From Betaproteobacteria bacterium (GTDB lineage: Bacteria > Pseudomonadota > Gammaproteobacteria > Burkholderiales > Rhodocyclaceae): a DNA stretch of 64,000 nt. The number at the start of each line of letters is the position of its first letter. Positions within the stretch are counted from its first letter, which is position 1. Of this stretch, positions 27,382 to 36,406 are shown one piece after another. The notes beneath the pieces are model-generated. The model searched no databases, was not told the origin of the DNA, and saw only the letters and a list, made by a program, of their open reading frames with translations. The stretch covers positions 1 through 64,000 of the forward strand of contig VGHJ01000004.1 in NCBI GenBank assembly GCA_016868295.1. The letters are read 5' to 3'. The position numbers and the translations under genes are program-made.

Positions 27382-28250
27382 TCTCTCTCTCGCATCCGCT
27401 GCCGTGGCTGCTCGCCGCCGCCACGGCGGCGCTCAACCTGCCGCTTGGCCGCCTGCGCGCCCATGCGCCGCGCCATTCGCACCGCCGCTTCGGTCTGCTG
27501 GCGGCTTCCGTGTTCCTGTTTTTCGCCCTGCGCCATGCCTTCGCCCTCGACTGGGCGGCGGCGCTGCCGCTGGCGGCCGCCGTGATCTTCGGGCAGCTTC
27601 TCGGCCGGTGCGGCGCACGCAGCGACGAGCCTTCGCCGGCGCGCTGGCGCACCGCCGCCTATGCGGCGCTCGCAGCCGGCCTGCTGCTCTTCCTCGGCGC
27701 GCCGGTACAGGCCAACCCGAACAAGTGGGACCGGCTCGACGCCAACGAGCCGGCGCCGCCATTCGCGCTCACCGACCAGAACAATCGCCGTGTCGCGCTG
27801 ACTGACTTTCGCGGGCGGGTGGCGATCGTCACCTTCCTGTTCACGAATTGCACCGACGTCTGCCCGGCGCTGCCGCAGATCCTCAACCGCGTCGACCAGC
27901 TCCTCTCCGAGGAGGAGCGAATGAAGCTGGCCTACATCGGCATCAGCATCGATCCGCGCCGCGACACGCCGGCGCAGATGAAGAAGTTCCTGCAGCAGTA
28001 CGGCCTGTCCGAGGCGCGCTGGACGCTCCTCACCGGGTCGGTGAAGGAATTGACCAAGGCCGCCAACGACTACGGCGTGGTGGTGCGGCCCGACCCGCGC
28101 CTGGACTTCGTGCACAACACCGTGTTCGTGCTGATCGACGGTCGGGGCCGGCTGCGCACCGAGTTCCACGGCCTGGCCACGCCCACCGAGGAGATCGCCA
28201 GGGCGGCGCGCGCGCTGATGGCGCCGCCGGCTACGAAGAAGGGGAAATGA
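27378..28250 (+). CDS. SCO1/SenC family protein with membrane region
   Basis: The 290-residue protein has an N-terminal part with two or three hydrophobic segments (HPLPWLLAAATAALNL, FGLLAASVFLFFALRHAFAL, AAYAALAAGLLLFLGAPVQA). A thioredoxin-fold SCO domain follows with the CxxxC pair in TNCTDVCPAL and a conserved distal His in DFVHNTVFVLID. SCO proteins handle copper or thiols for oxidase assembly. The TTG start overlaps the previous TGA. The position after the cytochromes suggests assembly of the oxidase complex. It contains motif copy 8. Confidence 0.85.
   Translation: MISLSHPLPWLLAAATAALNLPLGRLRAHAPRHSHRRFGLLAASVFLFFALRHAFALDWAAALPLAAAVIFGQLLGRCGARSDEPSPARWRTAAYAALAAGLLLFLGAPVQANPNKWDRLDANEPAPPFALTDQNNRRVALTDFRGRVAIVTFLFTNCTDVCPALPQILNRVDQLLSEEERMKLAYIGISIDPRRDTPAQMKKFLQQYGLSEARWTLLTGSVKELTKAANDYGVVVRPDPRLDFVHNTVFVLIDGRGRLRTEFHGLATPTEEIARAARALMAPPATKKGK
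27786..27809 (-). repeat. 24-bp bipartite motif, copy 8 (in SCO gene)
   Basis: Minus strand AAAGTCAGTC-N8-ACGGCG, perfect at both ends, read in the SCO gene as RRVALTDF. Confidence 0.8.
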
Positions 28251-29689
28251 CCATGTACAAATCCATCTATCTGCCGCTCGACAATTCCGCCCATTCCCTG
28301 CGCGGCGTGGATCTCGCCGTCGTCCTGGCGCAGGCCGGCGGCGCCGTGCTCACCGGCAGTCACGTCTATGCCGCGAAGCTGCACGACCGCCGCTTCCGCC
28401 AGATGGAGGGCGGGCTCCCGGAGGCCTACAGGAAGGAAGAAAAACTCGTCGAGCAGCGCGACATCCACGACGACCTGATCACCCGCGGCCTGCAGGTGAT
28501 CTCGGACTCCTATCTCGATGTGTTCGAGGCGAAGTGCGCGGCGGCCGGTCTTGCCGGACGGGCTGTTTCGCTGGAAGGCAAGAACTGGCAGGCGCTGGTC
28601 AAGGACATCGCCGCCTCCGACTGCGACCTGGTGGTGATGGGCGCGCTCGGCCTCGGTGCCGTGGAAGCCTCGCAACTCGGCAGCGTCTGCGAGCGCGTGG
28701 CGCGGCGCGTCGACCGCGACCTGCTCGTCGTGCGCGAGCCGGAGGCACACGAGGACGGCGCCATCGTCGTGGCGCTCGACGGCAGCCCGCAATCCTACGG
28801 TGCGCTGCTGACGGCCATCGAACTGTCGCGCGTCTTCGCGCGTCCGGTCGAGGCGGTGGCCGCCTTCGACCCGGACTTCCACTACGTCGCCTTCAACAGC
28901 ATCGCCAAGGTGCTCTCGCCCGAGGCGGCCAGCGTGTTCCGCTTCCAGGAGCAGGAGCGCCTGCACGAGGAGATCATCGACTCGGGGCTGGCGAAGATCT
29001 ACCAGGGCCATCTCGACGTGGCGAAGCGCATCGCCGCCGATGAAGGCGTCGAATTGAAGACAAGGCTGCTTTCCGGCAAGGCCTTCGAGCAGTTACTCAG
29101 ATACGCCCGAGAAACGAAGCCATGGCTGATGCTGCTGGGAAGAATCGGCGTCCACTCCGACTCGGACATGGACCTCGGCTCCGCCACGGAGAACCTGTTG
29201 CGCCAGGCGCCCTGCAACCTGCTGCTCTCGGCGCGGCTGTTCACCCCGCCGCTCGACCACATCGCCGAAACGACCATGAGCTGGACCGAGGAGGCGGAAG
29301 CGCGCATGACGAAAGTGCCGGAGTTCGTGCGCGCCATGGCGCGGAAAGCCGTCGTTAGGCAGGCCGCCGAGCAGGGCCACACGGTCGTCACCTCCGACGT
29401 CATCGATGCGTGTCTCGCGAAGTTCATGCCCGGCGGCGCGGCTGCGATGAAGTCCGGCGGCGGCAAGTGCCCCTTCGCCCACGGCGGCGCGAAAACGCCG
29501 GCGATGCAGGATGCCGCCCCGTCCTGGGAAGCGGAAGCGCTGGCGAAGCTGGAAGCGATCGGCGTGCCGGCCGTGCGCGAGCACGCCCGGCTGCGCATCG
29601 AGAAGATGGCCAAGCGCGCCGGCAAGGCCACGGTCGACGCCGCCCTGGTCGAGGAGGCGCTGCACGCCGTGACGGAGATGCTGGGCTGA
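28247..29689 (+). CDS. Tandem universal stress protein domains with PCP_red-like C-terminus
   Basis: The 480-residue protein has two UspA-type domains (about 3-165 and 170-335), each ending with the nucleotide-binding glycine pattern (LGSVCERVARRV; LGSATENLLRQA). Two short helical repeats follow that resemble the protochlorophyllide-reductase-type PCP_red domain (WTEEAEARMTKVPEFVRAMA; WEAEALAKLEAIGVPAVREHA). The same kind of repeat ends the radical SAM protein encoded next. A Cys/His-containing linker (GGGKCPFAHGG) separates the repeats. ATG 28247 overlaps the SCO stop. The role is unknown; the shared domain suggests interaction with the radical SAM partner or with a tetrapyrrole. Confidence 0.8.
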   Translation: MTMYKSIYLPLDNSAHSLRGVDLAVVLAQAGGAVLTGSHVYAAKLHDRRFRQMEGGLPEAYRKEEKLVEQRDIHDDLITRGLQVISDSYLDVFEAKCAAAGLAGRAVSLEGKNWQALVKDIAASDCDLVVMGALGLGAVEASQLGSVCERVARRVDRDLLVVREPEAHEDGAIVVALDGSPQSYGALLTAIELSRVFARPVEAVAAFDPDFHYVAFNSIAKVLSPEAASVFRFQEQERLHEEIIDSGLAKIYQGHLDVAKRIAADEGVELKTRLLSGKAFEQLLRYARETKPWLMLLGRIGVHSDSDMDLGSATENLLRQAPCNLLLSARLFTPPLDHIAETTMSWTEEAEARMTKVPEFVRAMARKAVVRQAAEQGHTVVTSDVIDACLAKFMPGGAAAMKSGGGKCPFAHGGAKTPAMQDAAPSWEAEALAKLEAIGVPAVREHARLRIEKMAKRAGKATVDAALVEEALHAVTEMLG

Positions 29690-29699
29690 GATGACAACC

Positions 29700-29800
29700 C
29701 ATCCCCCAGCCCCTTCCCCGCGGGAAGGGGTGACGAAAGTTCAGCCGCCAAGCGGCTTCCGTGTCGTTGACTTCAGCCCGCCTTGGGGCGGCCCGGCGGC
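29700..29800 (+). repeat. Dispersed G+C-rich repeat, copy D (intergenic)
   Basis: CCCCTTCCCC/GGGGAAGGGG-type hairpin, then GTGACGAAAGTTCAGCCGCC, a second stem (GCCGC..GCGGC), and CCTTGGGGCGGCCCGGCGG. It fills the gap between the stress-protein and radical SAM genes. Confidence 0.88.
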
Positions 29801-29811
29801 GTGCTAAGCGA

Positions 29812-31059
29812 ATGGAAGCGCCCAAGCTCATTTCCTGGAACCTGACGCGGGTCTGCAACCTCGCCTGCGGCCACTGCTATCTCGACGCCGTGCAGCGGCG
29901 TCGCGAGGCGACGGACGAGCTCACCACCGACGAAGCGCTGCGCGTCGTCGAGGAGATCGGCACGCTCGCCCCCGGCGCCATGCTGGTGCTCACCGGCGGC
30001 GAGCCGCTCCTGCGGCGCGACCTCGATGCGCTGGTGGCCGCCGCGGCGGCGCGCGACCTCATGCCGGTTATCGGCACCAACGGCACGTTGCTCGACGCGA
30101 AGCGCGCGGCGGCGCTGCGCGCGGCCGGCGCGGTGGGTGTGGGCATCAGCCTGGATTCGATCACGCCGGACTTTCACGACCGCCTGCGCGGGCAGCCGGG
30201 CGCCTGGGAGAAGGCACTGGCGGGACTGCGTGCCGCGCGCGAAGCGGGTTTGGCGGTGCAGGTGCAGACCACGCTGTTCCGCGAGAACCTCGGCGAGATC
30301 GAGGCCATCGCCGACTGCGCCGAGGAGATCGGCGCGCTCGCCCTCAACCTGTTCTTCCTGGTGTGCACCGGCCGCGGCGTGACCCAGACCGACCTCGCCG
30401 GAGCGGAATACGAGGCGGCACTGGCGCGCATCGCAGCGCTGCAGAAGGGCCGCGTCGGGCTGATGATCCGCGCCCGCTGCGCGCCCTACGTCCGGCGCAT
30501 GCTCGGCCTGCACGCCGGCGACGAGAATGGCGGCTACGCTTCGTGGTCGAGCGCCTGTCTGGCCGGCCGCAGCTACTTCCGCATCACGCCGGAGGGACGC
30601 GTCACCGCCTGCCCATACATCCCGCAGGCGGCCGGCGACCTGCGCGCCCGGCCGCTGGCCGAGGTGTGGGAGACGGCCGTCGATTTCCGCCGTCTGCGCG
30701 AGGAATTGCCGCAGGGCAAGTGCGGCGGCTGCGACTATCGCGTCTCCTGCGGCGGCTGCCGCGCCCGCGCGCTGGCGGCGAGCGGCGACCTGATGGGCGA
30801 GGACGCCAAGTGCGGTTACCAACCGGCAGCGGATACCCTCCCCGAAACGAAGCCGTCGCCGAAGCCGACCGCCGTTCAATGGACGCCGGAGGCGCAGGCC
30901 CTGCTGGCGCGCATCCCCGGCTTCGTGCGCGCCCGCGTGCGCGAACGACTGGAGCAGGCCGCCGCGCTTGAGGACGCTTCCCTCATCACTCTCGAATTCA
31001 TGCGCGCGCATCGCCCGCAAGGAAACTTTCTCGCCGCCTTCGGCCGGAGGCCGGCATGA
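29812..31059 (+). CDS. Radical SAM/SPASM protein with PCP_red-like C-terminus (NirJ/AhbD-like)
   Basis: The 415-residue protein has the radical SAM cluster motif C15-NLA-C19-GH-C22, the SAM-binding LTGGEPLL, and a SPASM domain with auxiliary-cluster cysteines (SACLAGRS, VTACPYIPQ, CGGCDYRVSCGGC). The closest families are the heme-modifying NirJ/AhbC/AhbD enzymes of heme d1 and alternative heme synthesis; peptide modification is the other option. Residues ~361-400 (WTPEAQALLARIPGFVRARV) are a PCP_red-like repeat shared with the preceding stress protein. ATG 29812 follows directly after a repeat element. The stop overlaps the FNR-family gene. Confidence 0.82.
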   Translation: MEAPKLISWNLTRVCNLACGHCYLDAVQRRREATDELTTDEALRVVEEIGTLAPGAMLVLTGGEPLLRRDLDALVAAAAARDLMPVIGTNGTLLDAKRAAALRAAGAVGVGISLDSITPDFHDRLRGQPGAWEKALAGLRAAREAGLAVQVQTTLFRENLGEIEAIADCAEEIGALALNLFFLVCTGRGVTQTDLAGAEYEAALARIAALQKGRVGLMIRARCAPYVRRMLGLHAGDENGGYASWSSACLAGRSYFRITPEGRVTACPYIPQAAGDLRARPLAEVWETAVDFRRLREELPQGKCGGCDYRVSCGGCRARALAASGDLMGEDAKCGYQPAADTLPETKPSPKPTAVQWTPEAQALLARIPGFVRARVRERLEQAAALEDASLITLEFMRAHRPQGNFLAAFGRRPA

Positions 31060-31736
31060 CGGCGCTGGCCCAGCCTCCCGCATCGACCCTGCCCGCACCG
31101 AAAACCAGCGAGCTCTTCCAAAACATGCTGCCCGCCTATTTCCCCGCCGAACTGCGCAAGGCTTCGTCGCTGTTCAGGGCGGCGGCGGGCGAGCGCCTGT
31201 TCGAGGCGGGCGCGGCGGTGCAGGCCTGCTATCGCGTCGACAGGGGGCGCGTCAGCCTGTTTCGCCAGGTCGCCGACGGCGGTCGGATCGTGCTGCAGCA
31301 GGCAAACGAGGGCGACTGGCTGATCGAGCCGGGCCCCTACGACAGGACGGTTTCCTGCTCGGCGGTTGCAGACCGCGCCACCGCCCTGCGCATTGTGCCC
31401 GTGCGCCCCTTCCGCAAGGCGCTGCAGGAAGACGCCGCCTTCGCCAACGCCTGGGCGCGCGAGACGGCCCTGACGGCGCGCCGCCTGCAGCGCACGGTGG
31501 AGCGGCTGACCCTGTCGCTGGCCAGCGAGCGCGTCCTGCATTACGTCGCCACCGAGGCGGACGCGAATACCGGCGAGCTGGTGCTCGATTTCCCGCTCTG
31601 CGAATGGGCGCGCCGGCTCGGCATGAAAGGCGAGACCCTGTCGCGCGTGCTCGGTGAAATGGAGGCGGGGGGTGCGCTGCTGCGCACGGGGCGGCGCGGC
31701 TTCAGACTCCCCGCGCGCGGAACCCGGCGCGCGTAG
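31056..31736 (+). CDS. Crp/Fnr family transcriptional regulator without Fe-S cysteines
   Basis: The 226-residue regulator has a cyclic-nucleotide-binding-like sensor domain ([27 protein letters not shown]) and a C-terminal helix-turn-helix whose recognition helix reads [12 protein letters not shown]. The E--SR pattern is that of FNR/DNR proteins, which bind TTGAT-N4-ATCAA. The N-terminal cysteines of oxygen-sensing FNR are missing, so it is more like DNR/NNR (NO-sensing) or a ligand-free type. It could act on the FNR boxes before napD and nosZ; this is inferred. The start overlaps the radical SAM stop (ATGA). Confidence 0.85.
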   Translation: MTALAQPPASTLPAPKTSELFQNMLPAYFPAELRKASSLFRAAAGERLFEAGAAVQACYRVDRGRVSLFRQVADGGRIVLQQANEGDWLIEPGPYDRTVSCSAVADRATALRIVPVRPFRKALQEDAAFANAWARETALTARRLQRTVERLTLSLASERVLHYVATEADANTGELVLDFPLCEWARRLGMKGETLSRVLGEMEAGGALLRTGRRGFRLPARGTRRA

Positions 31737-31782
31737 TCCGCTCCAACCGGCATCGTCATCCCGCTTCAGCGAGGGTTCGCAC

Positions 31783-34029
31783 ATGCGCGTCCTGCTTGCC
31801 TGCCTCGGCCTGATCCCGGCGCTTCTGGCCGCGGCCGAGACCGACTGCGCCAGGCCCAACCGCCTGACCGATGCCGGCTCACCTTACCTGCTGCAGCACG
31901 CCTGCAATCCCGTCGACTGGCACCCCTGGAGCGTCGAAGCCATCGAGAAGGCGCGGCGCGAAGGCAAGCCGATCTTCGTTTCCGTCGGCTACAGCACCTG
32001 CTACTGGTGCCATGTCGCCAATCGCACGCTGTTCGAGAATCCCGCCGTCGCCGCGCTGCTCAACGCGCACTTCATTGCGATCAAGATCGACCGCGAGCAG
32101 CGGCCCGACCTCGACCGCCTGTTCATGGCCGCCACCCTCGTCCTTGCCGGCAGCGGCGGCTGGCCCAACAATCTGTTCCTCACGCCGGAGCTGGAACCCT
32201 TCTTCGCCGGCTCCTATTTCCCGCCGCACGACGACGAATACGGCCGCATCGGCTTACTCACGCTGCTCGGCCGCATCCGCGACGACTGGCGCGAGCGCCG
32301 AGTGCAGATCGTCGAGCACGGCAAACGCGTGTCGGCGCGCCTGCGCGACCAGGTGCGGGCGGCGGCTGGCGAACCGAAGCCGGACGAATGGCGCCGCGAA
32401 GCGCTGGCCCGCATCGTGCCGCGCCTCGACCGCGCCCACGGCGGCATGCGCACGGCGGGGGAGTCCAAGTTTCCGCAGCCGGCGCTCGTCGACTATCTGC
32501 TCGCCGAACACGCCGCGCGGCCGAACGCCGGGCTGCGCGAGGCGGTGGCGCAGGCGCTGGGGGCGATGGCTTCGGGCGGCATCCACGATCATCTCGGCGG
32601 CGGCTTCCATCGCTACACGGTGGACCGGCGCTGGTCGGTTCCGCACTTCGAGAAGATGCTCTACGACAACGCCCAGCTTCTTGCGCTTTACGCGCGCGCC
32701 TGGCAGGCAACGGGCAAGGCGGCGTGGCGGGAAACCGCGCGCGGCACCGCCCTGTTTCTGTTGCGCGATCTGCAGGCGCCGGAAGGCGGTTTTTACACCG
32801 CGCTCGATTCCGGCGCCGGCGGCGAGGAAGGCCGGCCCTATGTCTGGCCGCGCGAGGAGATCGTGGCGGCGCTTGGCAGCCGCGAAGCGGCGCGCTTCTT
32901 CGAGTCATTCGAGATCGTGCCCGCCGTCCCGCGCGAGACGACCGATCCGTTGGCGGACGAGGCCGGCGTGCTGCGACTGCGCGAAGGAAAAACCGGCAAG
33001 GCGCCGCCGCGCCTGCTGGAAATCCGCCGGGCGCGGCCGCAGCCGGCGCGCGACGAGAAGCAGGTGCTGGCCCTGAACGGACTGGCCATCGCCGCGCTGG
33101 CGCAGAGTGCGGGACCGCTCGCCGCGCCGGCGCAACTCGAAGCCGCCCGCCGTGCCGGCGAACGCTTGTGGACGATCGCCTGGAATGCCGGCGAAGGCAG
33201 GCTGGCGCACGAGCTGTATCGCGGCCGGCCGCAGGGAGATGGCCTGCTGGAGGATTACGCCCATCTCGCGCGCGGTTTTCTCGCCCTGCATGAGGCCGGC
33301 GCGGGCGCGCAATGGCGCGATCGCGCGGGCCTGCTGATGTCGGCCACGCTCAAACGCCTGCAGCGGCCCGACGGCCGGCTGGCGGCCTCGAACGAATCGG
33401 CCCGCCTGCCGATTCCGCTCGACGACGTCGAGGACTACGTTTACCCTTCCGGCACCAGCGCCGCCATCGAGGTCATGCTGCGCCTGGGCGGTGACGTGTT
33501 CCTCGCTGCCGCCGGACGGGCGCTCGCCGCCGCCGGCGGCCAGATCGGCGCAGCGCCCGGCTCCTGGCCGGCGCTGCTGGCGGTGCTGACGCGCGAGGAA
33601 GGCAGGGCGCGACGGGCGCTCGCGCTGGCGCAGCCGGCCGCCGCGGAAAAAGTCAGTCTCCCCGACACGGCGAAGCGCGTCGCGGTCTCCGCCAGGCTGC
33701 TCCCGGCGGCCGGCGCCGTGCTGCTGGAACTGACTTTGCGCATCGAGCCGGGCTGGCACGTGAATGCCAATCCGGCGAGCTTCGACTATCTCGTGCCAGC
33801 CAGGCTGCTGATCGATGGCGCCGTGCCGCGGCGCATCGTTTATCCGCCGGGCAGGCCGTTCCGCGCGGGCTTCGCGCCGGAGACGATTCAGGTCTATGAG
33901 GGACGCGTGACGATACTCGCCGAATTCCCGCCGGGCGCGGCCGACCGCCTGCGCGCGCGCCTGGCGGTTCAGGCCTGCAACGAGGAGGTCTGCCTGGTGC
34001 CGGCGACGCTTGAAGTGCCGCTGCGCTGA
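31783..34029 (+). CDS. DUF255 thioredoxin-like/glycosidase-like protein with DsbD N-domain-like C-terminus
   Basis: The 748-residue protein has a signal peptide ([17 protein letters not shown]). A DUF255 (YyaL/SSP411) thioredoxin-like domain carries C73-YW-C76 in YSTCYWCHV, followed by the six-hairpin barrel typical of the family ([42 protein letters not shown]). The last ~110 residues ([19 protein letters not shown] ... [18 protein letters not shown]) resemble the N-terminal DsbD domain with its two cysteines. Periplasmic thiol chemistry for the cytochrome cluster is plausible. Two 24-bp motif copies sit at the domain junction. The 3' end overlaps the opposing hemG-like gene by 61 bp. Confidence 0.8.
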   Translation: MRVLLACLGLIPALLAAAETDCARPNRLTDAGSPYLLQHACNPVDWHPWSVEAIEKARREGKPIFVSVGYSTCYWCHVANRTLFENPAVAALLNAHFIAIKIDREQRPDLDRLFMAATLVLAGSGGWPNNLFLTPELEPFFAGSYFPPHDDEYGRIGLLTLLGRIRDDWRERRVQIVEHGKRVSARLRDQVRAAAGEPKPDEWRREALARIVPRLDRAHGGMRTAGESKFPQPALVDYLLAEHAARPNAGLREAVAQALGAMASGGIHDHLGGGFHRYTVDRRWSVPHFEKMLYDNAQLLALYARAWQATGKAAWRETARGTALFLLRDLQAPEGGFYTALDSGAGGEEGRPYVWPREEIVAALGSREAARFFESFEIVPAVPRETTDPLADEAGVLRLREGKTGKAPPRLLEIRRARPQPARDEKQVLALNGLAIAALAQSAGPLAAPAQLEAARRAGERLWTIAWNAGEGRLAHELYRGRPQGDGLLEDYAHLARGFLALHEAGAGAQWRDRAGLLMSATLKRLQRPDGRLAASNESARLPIPLDDVEDYVYPSGTSAAIEVMLRLGGDVFLAAAGRALAAAGGQIGAAPGSWPALLAVLTREEGRARRALALAQPAAAEKVSLPDTAKRVAVSARLLPAAGAVLLELTLRIEPGWHVNANPASFDYLVPARLLIDGAVPRRIVYPPGRPFRAGFAPETIQVYEGRVTILAEFPPGAADRLRARLAVQACNEEVCLVPATLEVPLR
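33649..33672 (+). repeat. 24-bp bipartite motif, copy 9 (DUF255 gene)
   Basis: AAAGTCAGTC-N8-ACGGCG, perfect at both ends, read as KVSLPDTA at the junction to the DsbD-like domain. Confidence 0.8.
33714..33737 (-). repeat. 24-bp bipartite motif, copy 10 (DUF255 gene)
   Basis: Minus strand AAAGTCAGTT-N8-ACGGCG, 41 bp from copy 9 in opposite orientation; read as AVLLELTL. Confidence 0.75.
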
Positions 34030-35396
34030 GCGGCGAGAAAGGTCCGGGCGCGGCTGGCAGTTCCACACGCCGCATCGATGCAGGCCGCGGTCGATACTCC
34101 CGTGATGTAGTTGCCGGTAACGAACAGGCCGGGCCATTCGGATTCGAGCCGGTGCAGGGCTTCGACGCGGCGCTCGTGGCCGAGGCCGGGCTGGGGCAGG
34201 CCGTATTTCCAGTAGCGCACGCTGGAGAACACCGGCGCCCCGCGCGCGCCGAGCAGCGCGCGCGCCTCGTCCAGCACCAGCGCCTCTAGGTCCTCGCGCG
34301 GCAGCAGCGCCAGCTCCGGCTGGCGCGCGCCGCCGACGTAGGCGGTGAGCAGGGCGTGGCCTTGCGGCGCACGGCCGGCGAACAACGTCGAGGAAAACAG
34401 CATGCCGAGCACATTGCGTCGCTCGATCTTCGGCATGAGCACACCGAGTCCGTCGAGCGGGTGGGTGAGGTCGGCTCCGCGGTATCCGAGCGCGACGACG
34501 GCCAGCGGCGGATGGGCTATGCCGGCCAGCGCCTCGCCCGTTTCGGACGAGAGCGGCGCCAGCACGCGCGCGGCGGCATAGGCGGGCAGCGCGACCACGA
34601 CGCTGCGCGCGTGGATCTGGGCGACCTGCGCGCCGTCGCGCAGGCGCAGACGGAAGCCGGCGCGGAGTGGTTCGACGGCTTCGACGCGGACGCCGAAGCG
34701 CGTGCGTCCGGCCAGCGTCGCGATCAGGCGGGCAGGCAGGGTCGCCATGCCGCCGGCGAAAGAGAACAGCCGGCGCTTGCCCGGATCGAAGCCGCCGCGC
34801 CCGGCGCGCCGTGCCGCCAGCGCGCCGCGCACGATCGAGCCGTGCTCGCGCTCGAGGCGCTTCAGGTGGGGGAACAGCGCGGCAACGCTCAGTGCGTCCG
34901 GATCGCCGGCGTAGAGCCCGCCCACCAGCGGATCGAAAACGTAGTCGGCCAGTTCGCGCCCGAAACGCCGCGCGACGAAGGCGGAGACCGTTTCGTCCGC
35001 AGGCTCCGGGCGGATGAACGGTTCGCCGAGCAGGCGCAGCCGTCCGTGCAGCGAAAAGAAATTCGAGCAGAAGAAACCGAGCGGATCGAGCGGCAGCGCC
35101 CGCGCGCGGCCGTCTCGCACCAGATAGCGGTTCCGCACCCGTTCGCCGCGTTCGATGCGCGCCGCCGCGAGGCCGAGCGCTTCGATCAGCGCTTCCGCGC
35201 CGGGAGCCGGGCTGACCAGGCTGTTCGCCCCGTGTTCGACGAGGAAGCCGTCGCGCCGCTCGGTCTGAATGCGTCCGCCCGGGGCGTGGCGGCGGTCGAT
35301 GACCAATACATCGTGCCCGGCGCGCGCCAGCGCATGGGCGGTGGTGAGGCCGGAGATGCCGGCGCCGAGGACGACGATGTCGTGTTCCGATCGCAT
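33969..35396 (-). CDS. Protoporphyrinogen/coproporphyrinogen oxidase (HemY-type)
   Basis: The 475-residue FAD-dependent oxidase has the dinucleotide-binding motif [19 protein letters not shown] near residues 6-24, and the family's PGGRIQTER and [18 protein letters not shown] (C-terminal FAD contact). It oxidises protoporphyrinogen IX, or coproporphyrinogen III in related enzymes, in heme synthesis. That fits the heme-rich neighbourhood. ATG 35396 ([13 protein letters not shown]) was chosen; an ATG slightly upstream adds residues without similarity. It converges on the DUF255 gene with a 61-bp overlap. Confidence 0.85.
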   Translation of the reverse strand: MRSEHDIVVLGAGISGLTTAHALARAGHDVLVIDRRHAPGGRIQTERRDGFLVEHGANSLVSPAPGAEALIEALGLAAARIERGERVRNRYLVRDGRARALPLDPLGFFCSNFFSLHGRLRLLGEPFIRPEPADETVSAFVARRFGRELADYVFDPLVGGLYAGDPDALSVAALFPHLKRLEREHGSIVRGALAARRAGRGGFDPGKRRLFSFAGGMATLPARLIATLAGRTRFGVRVEAVEPLRAGFRLRLRDGAQVAQIHARSVVVALPAYAAARVLAPLSSETGEALAGIAHPPLAVVALGYRGADLTHPLDGLGVLMPKIERRNVLGMLFSSTLFAGRAPQGHALLTAYVGGARQPELALLPREDLEALVLDEARALLGARGAPVFSSVRYWKYGLPQPGLGHERRVEALHRLESEWPGLFVTGNYITGVSTAACIDAACGTASRARTFLAAQRSGTSSVAGTRQTSSLQA

Positions 35397-35439
35397 GGAC
35401 CGGAACACAGCAAGAGCCATGCCGCCGCGAATCTCCTTC

Positions 35440-35464
35440 ATTCCCGCCTGCGCGGGCATGACGC
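35440..35464. repeat. REP-like hairpin upstream of hemY-type gene
   Basis: CCCGC-CTGC-GCGGG within TTCCCGCCTGCGCGGGCAT, similar to the element at 17648-17667. It sits in the divergent gap 35397-35664. Confidence 0.55.
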
Positions 35465-35478
35465 GGGCGTCCAGCCCC

Positions 35479-35513
35479 GGTCAATTTCTGTTCACGCCGG
35501 TCGAAATCTGACC
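35479..35513. promoter_or_regulatory. Candidate activator site upstream of the iodate-reductase-like operon
   Basis: Inverted repeat: GGTCAATTTC at 35479 and GAAATCTGACC ending at 35513, 88-122 bp before the sigma-54 promoter. The GGTCA/TGACC half-sites match those before the other sigma-54 promoter. It could alternatively be a leftover insertion-sequence end. Confidence 0.45.
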
Positions 35514-35600
35514 GCGCCCTGGGGACTCGCCGGAGGCAAGTTGCTGGCGTGACGGCTCGCGACCCGAGGTAAACATTGACATTTCGCAAGCGCAAGGGCG

Positions 35601-35616
35601 TGGCACGGCCGTTGCT
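35601..35616 (+). promoter_or_regulatory. Sigma-54 (-24/-12) promoter of the iodate-reductase-like operon
   Basis: TGGCACG-GCCG-TTGCT is an exact match to TGGCACG-N4-TTGCW. It lies 49 bp upstream of the ATG at 35665, which has an AGGAGG ribosome-binding site. Confidence 0.88.
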
Positions 35617-35664
35617 TTGCAGCATTCAGCCATACCGCACACCGATTTCTTTAGGAGGAAACAT

Positions 35665-36381
35665 ATGAACAAGACCCTGACCCGCTGCGCACTCGCCGTC
35701 TCCGCCCTGTTCGTCGCCCATGCCGCCTTTGCTTACGACGGCAGCGCCGCCGGTTCGGCCAAGATCACCGGCAAGGTCGCCTTCAAGGGCGCACCGGTGT
35801 CGAAGAAGCTGCCCATTACCAAGGACAACGCCGTCTGCGGCACGGGCGAGCGGGAGATCGTCGAGGTGAACGCCAAGGGCGGCAATCTGGCCGGCGCCGT
35901 GGTGTATGTCGCCAAGATCGACAAGGGCAAGGCCTGGGGCGAGGTTGACAAGGCCGTGCTCGACCAGAAGGGCTGCAGGTTCCTGCCGGAAGTGATGGTG
36001 GTGAAGAAGGACTCGGAACTCACCATCCGCAACTCCGATCCGGTGCTGCACAACGTTCATACCTACGAGATCATCGGCACGGTCCGCCGCACCATGTTCA
36101 ACGTCGGCCAGCCGGACAAGGGCGATCTCAAGCAGCCGGTGAAGATGCGCCGCGCCAACGTCGTCAAGATCGAGTGCGACGCCCACGACTTCATGCACGC
36201 CTGGGCATTTACCGCCGACAACCCCTACGCCGCCGTGACCAGGGACGACGGCTCCTTCTCCATCGATGGCCTGCCCGACGGCGAGTACGAGCTGAAGGCC
36301 TGGCATCCGGTGCTGGGCGAGAAGAGCGCCAAGGTGACGGTCAAGGGCGCGGCGACGGCGTCGTTCGAATTCAGCAAGTAA
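35665..36381 (+). CDS. Periplasmic cupredoxin-like/carboxypeptidase-regulatory-like protein
   Basis: The 238-residue protein has a Sec signal (CALAVSALFVAHAAFA). The middle part resembles a cupredoxin fold with candidate copper ligands in DPVLHNVHTYE and IECDAHDFMHAW (His, Cys, His, Met order). The C-terminus is a carboxypeptidase-regulatory-like beta domain (DDGSFSIDGLPDGEYELKAWHP). It is the first gene of the sigma-54-driven operon and precedes two di-heme peroxidases by 25 bp. It may act as an electron carrier or copper-binding accessory. The function is not established. Confidence 0.75.
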   Translation: MNKTLTRCALAVSALFVAHAAFAYDGSAAGSAKITGKVAFKGAPVSKKLPITKDNAVCGTGEREIVEVNAKGGNLAGAVVYVAKIDKGKAWGEVDKAVLDQKGCRFLPEVMVVKKDSELTIRNSDPVLHNVHTYEIIGTVRRTMFNVGQPDKGDLKQPVKMRRANVVKIECDAHDFMHAWAFTADNPYAAVTRDDGSFSIDGLPDGEYELKAWHPVLGEKSAKVTVKGAATASFEFSK

Positions 36382-36406
36382 CCGTGGCAACCTCAGGGAG
36401 GATTTC

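Noticed and set aside
35479-35513. Insertion-sequence terminal remnant
   Set aside because: The inverted repeat could be an old IS end, but no transposase remains and its position and half-sites fit an activator site better.
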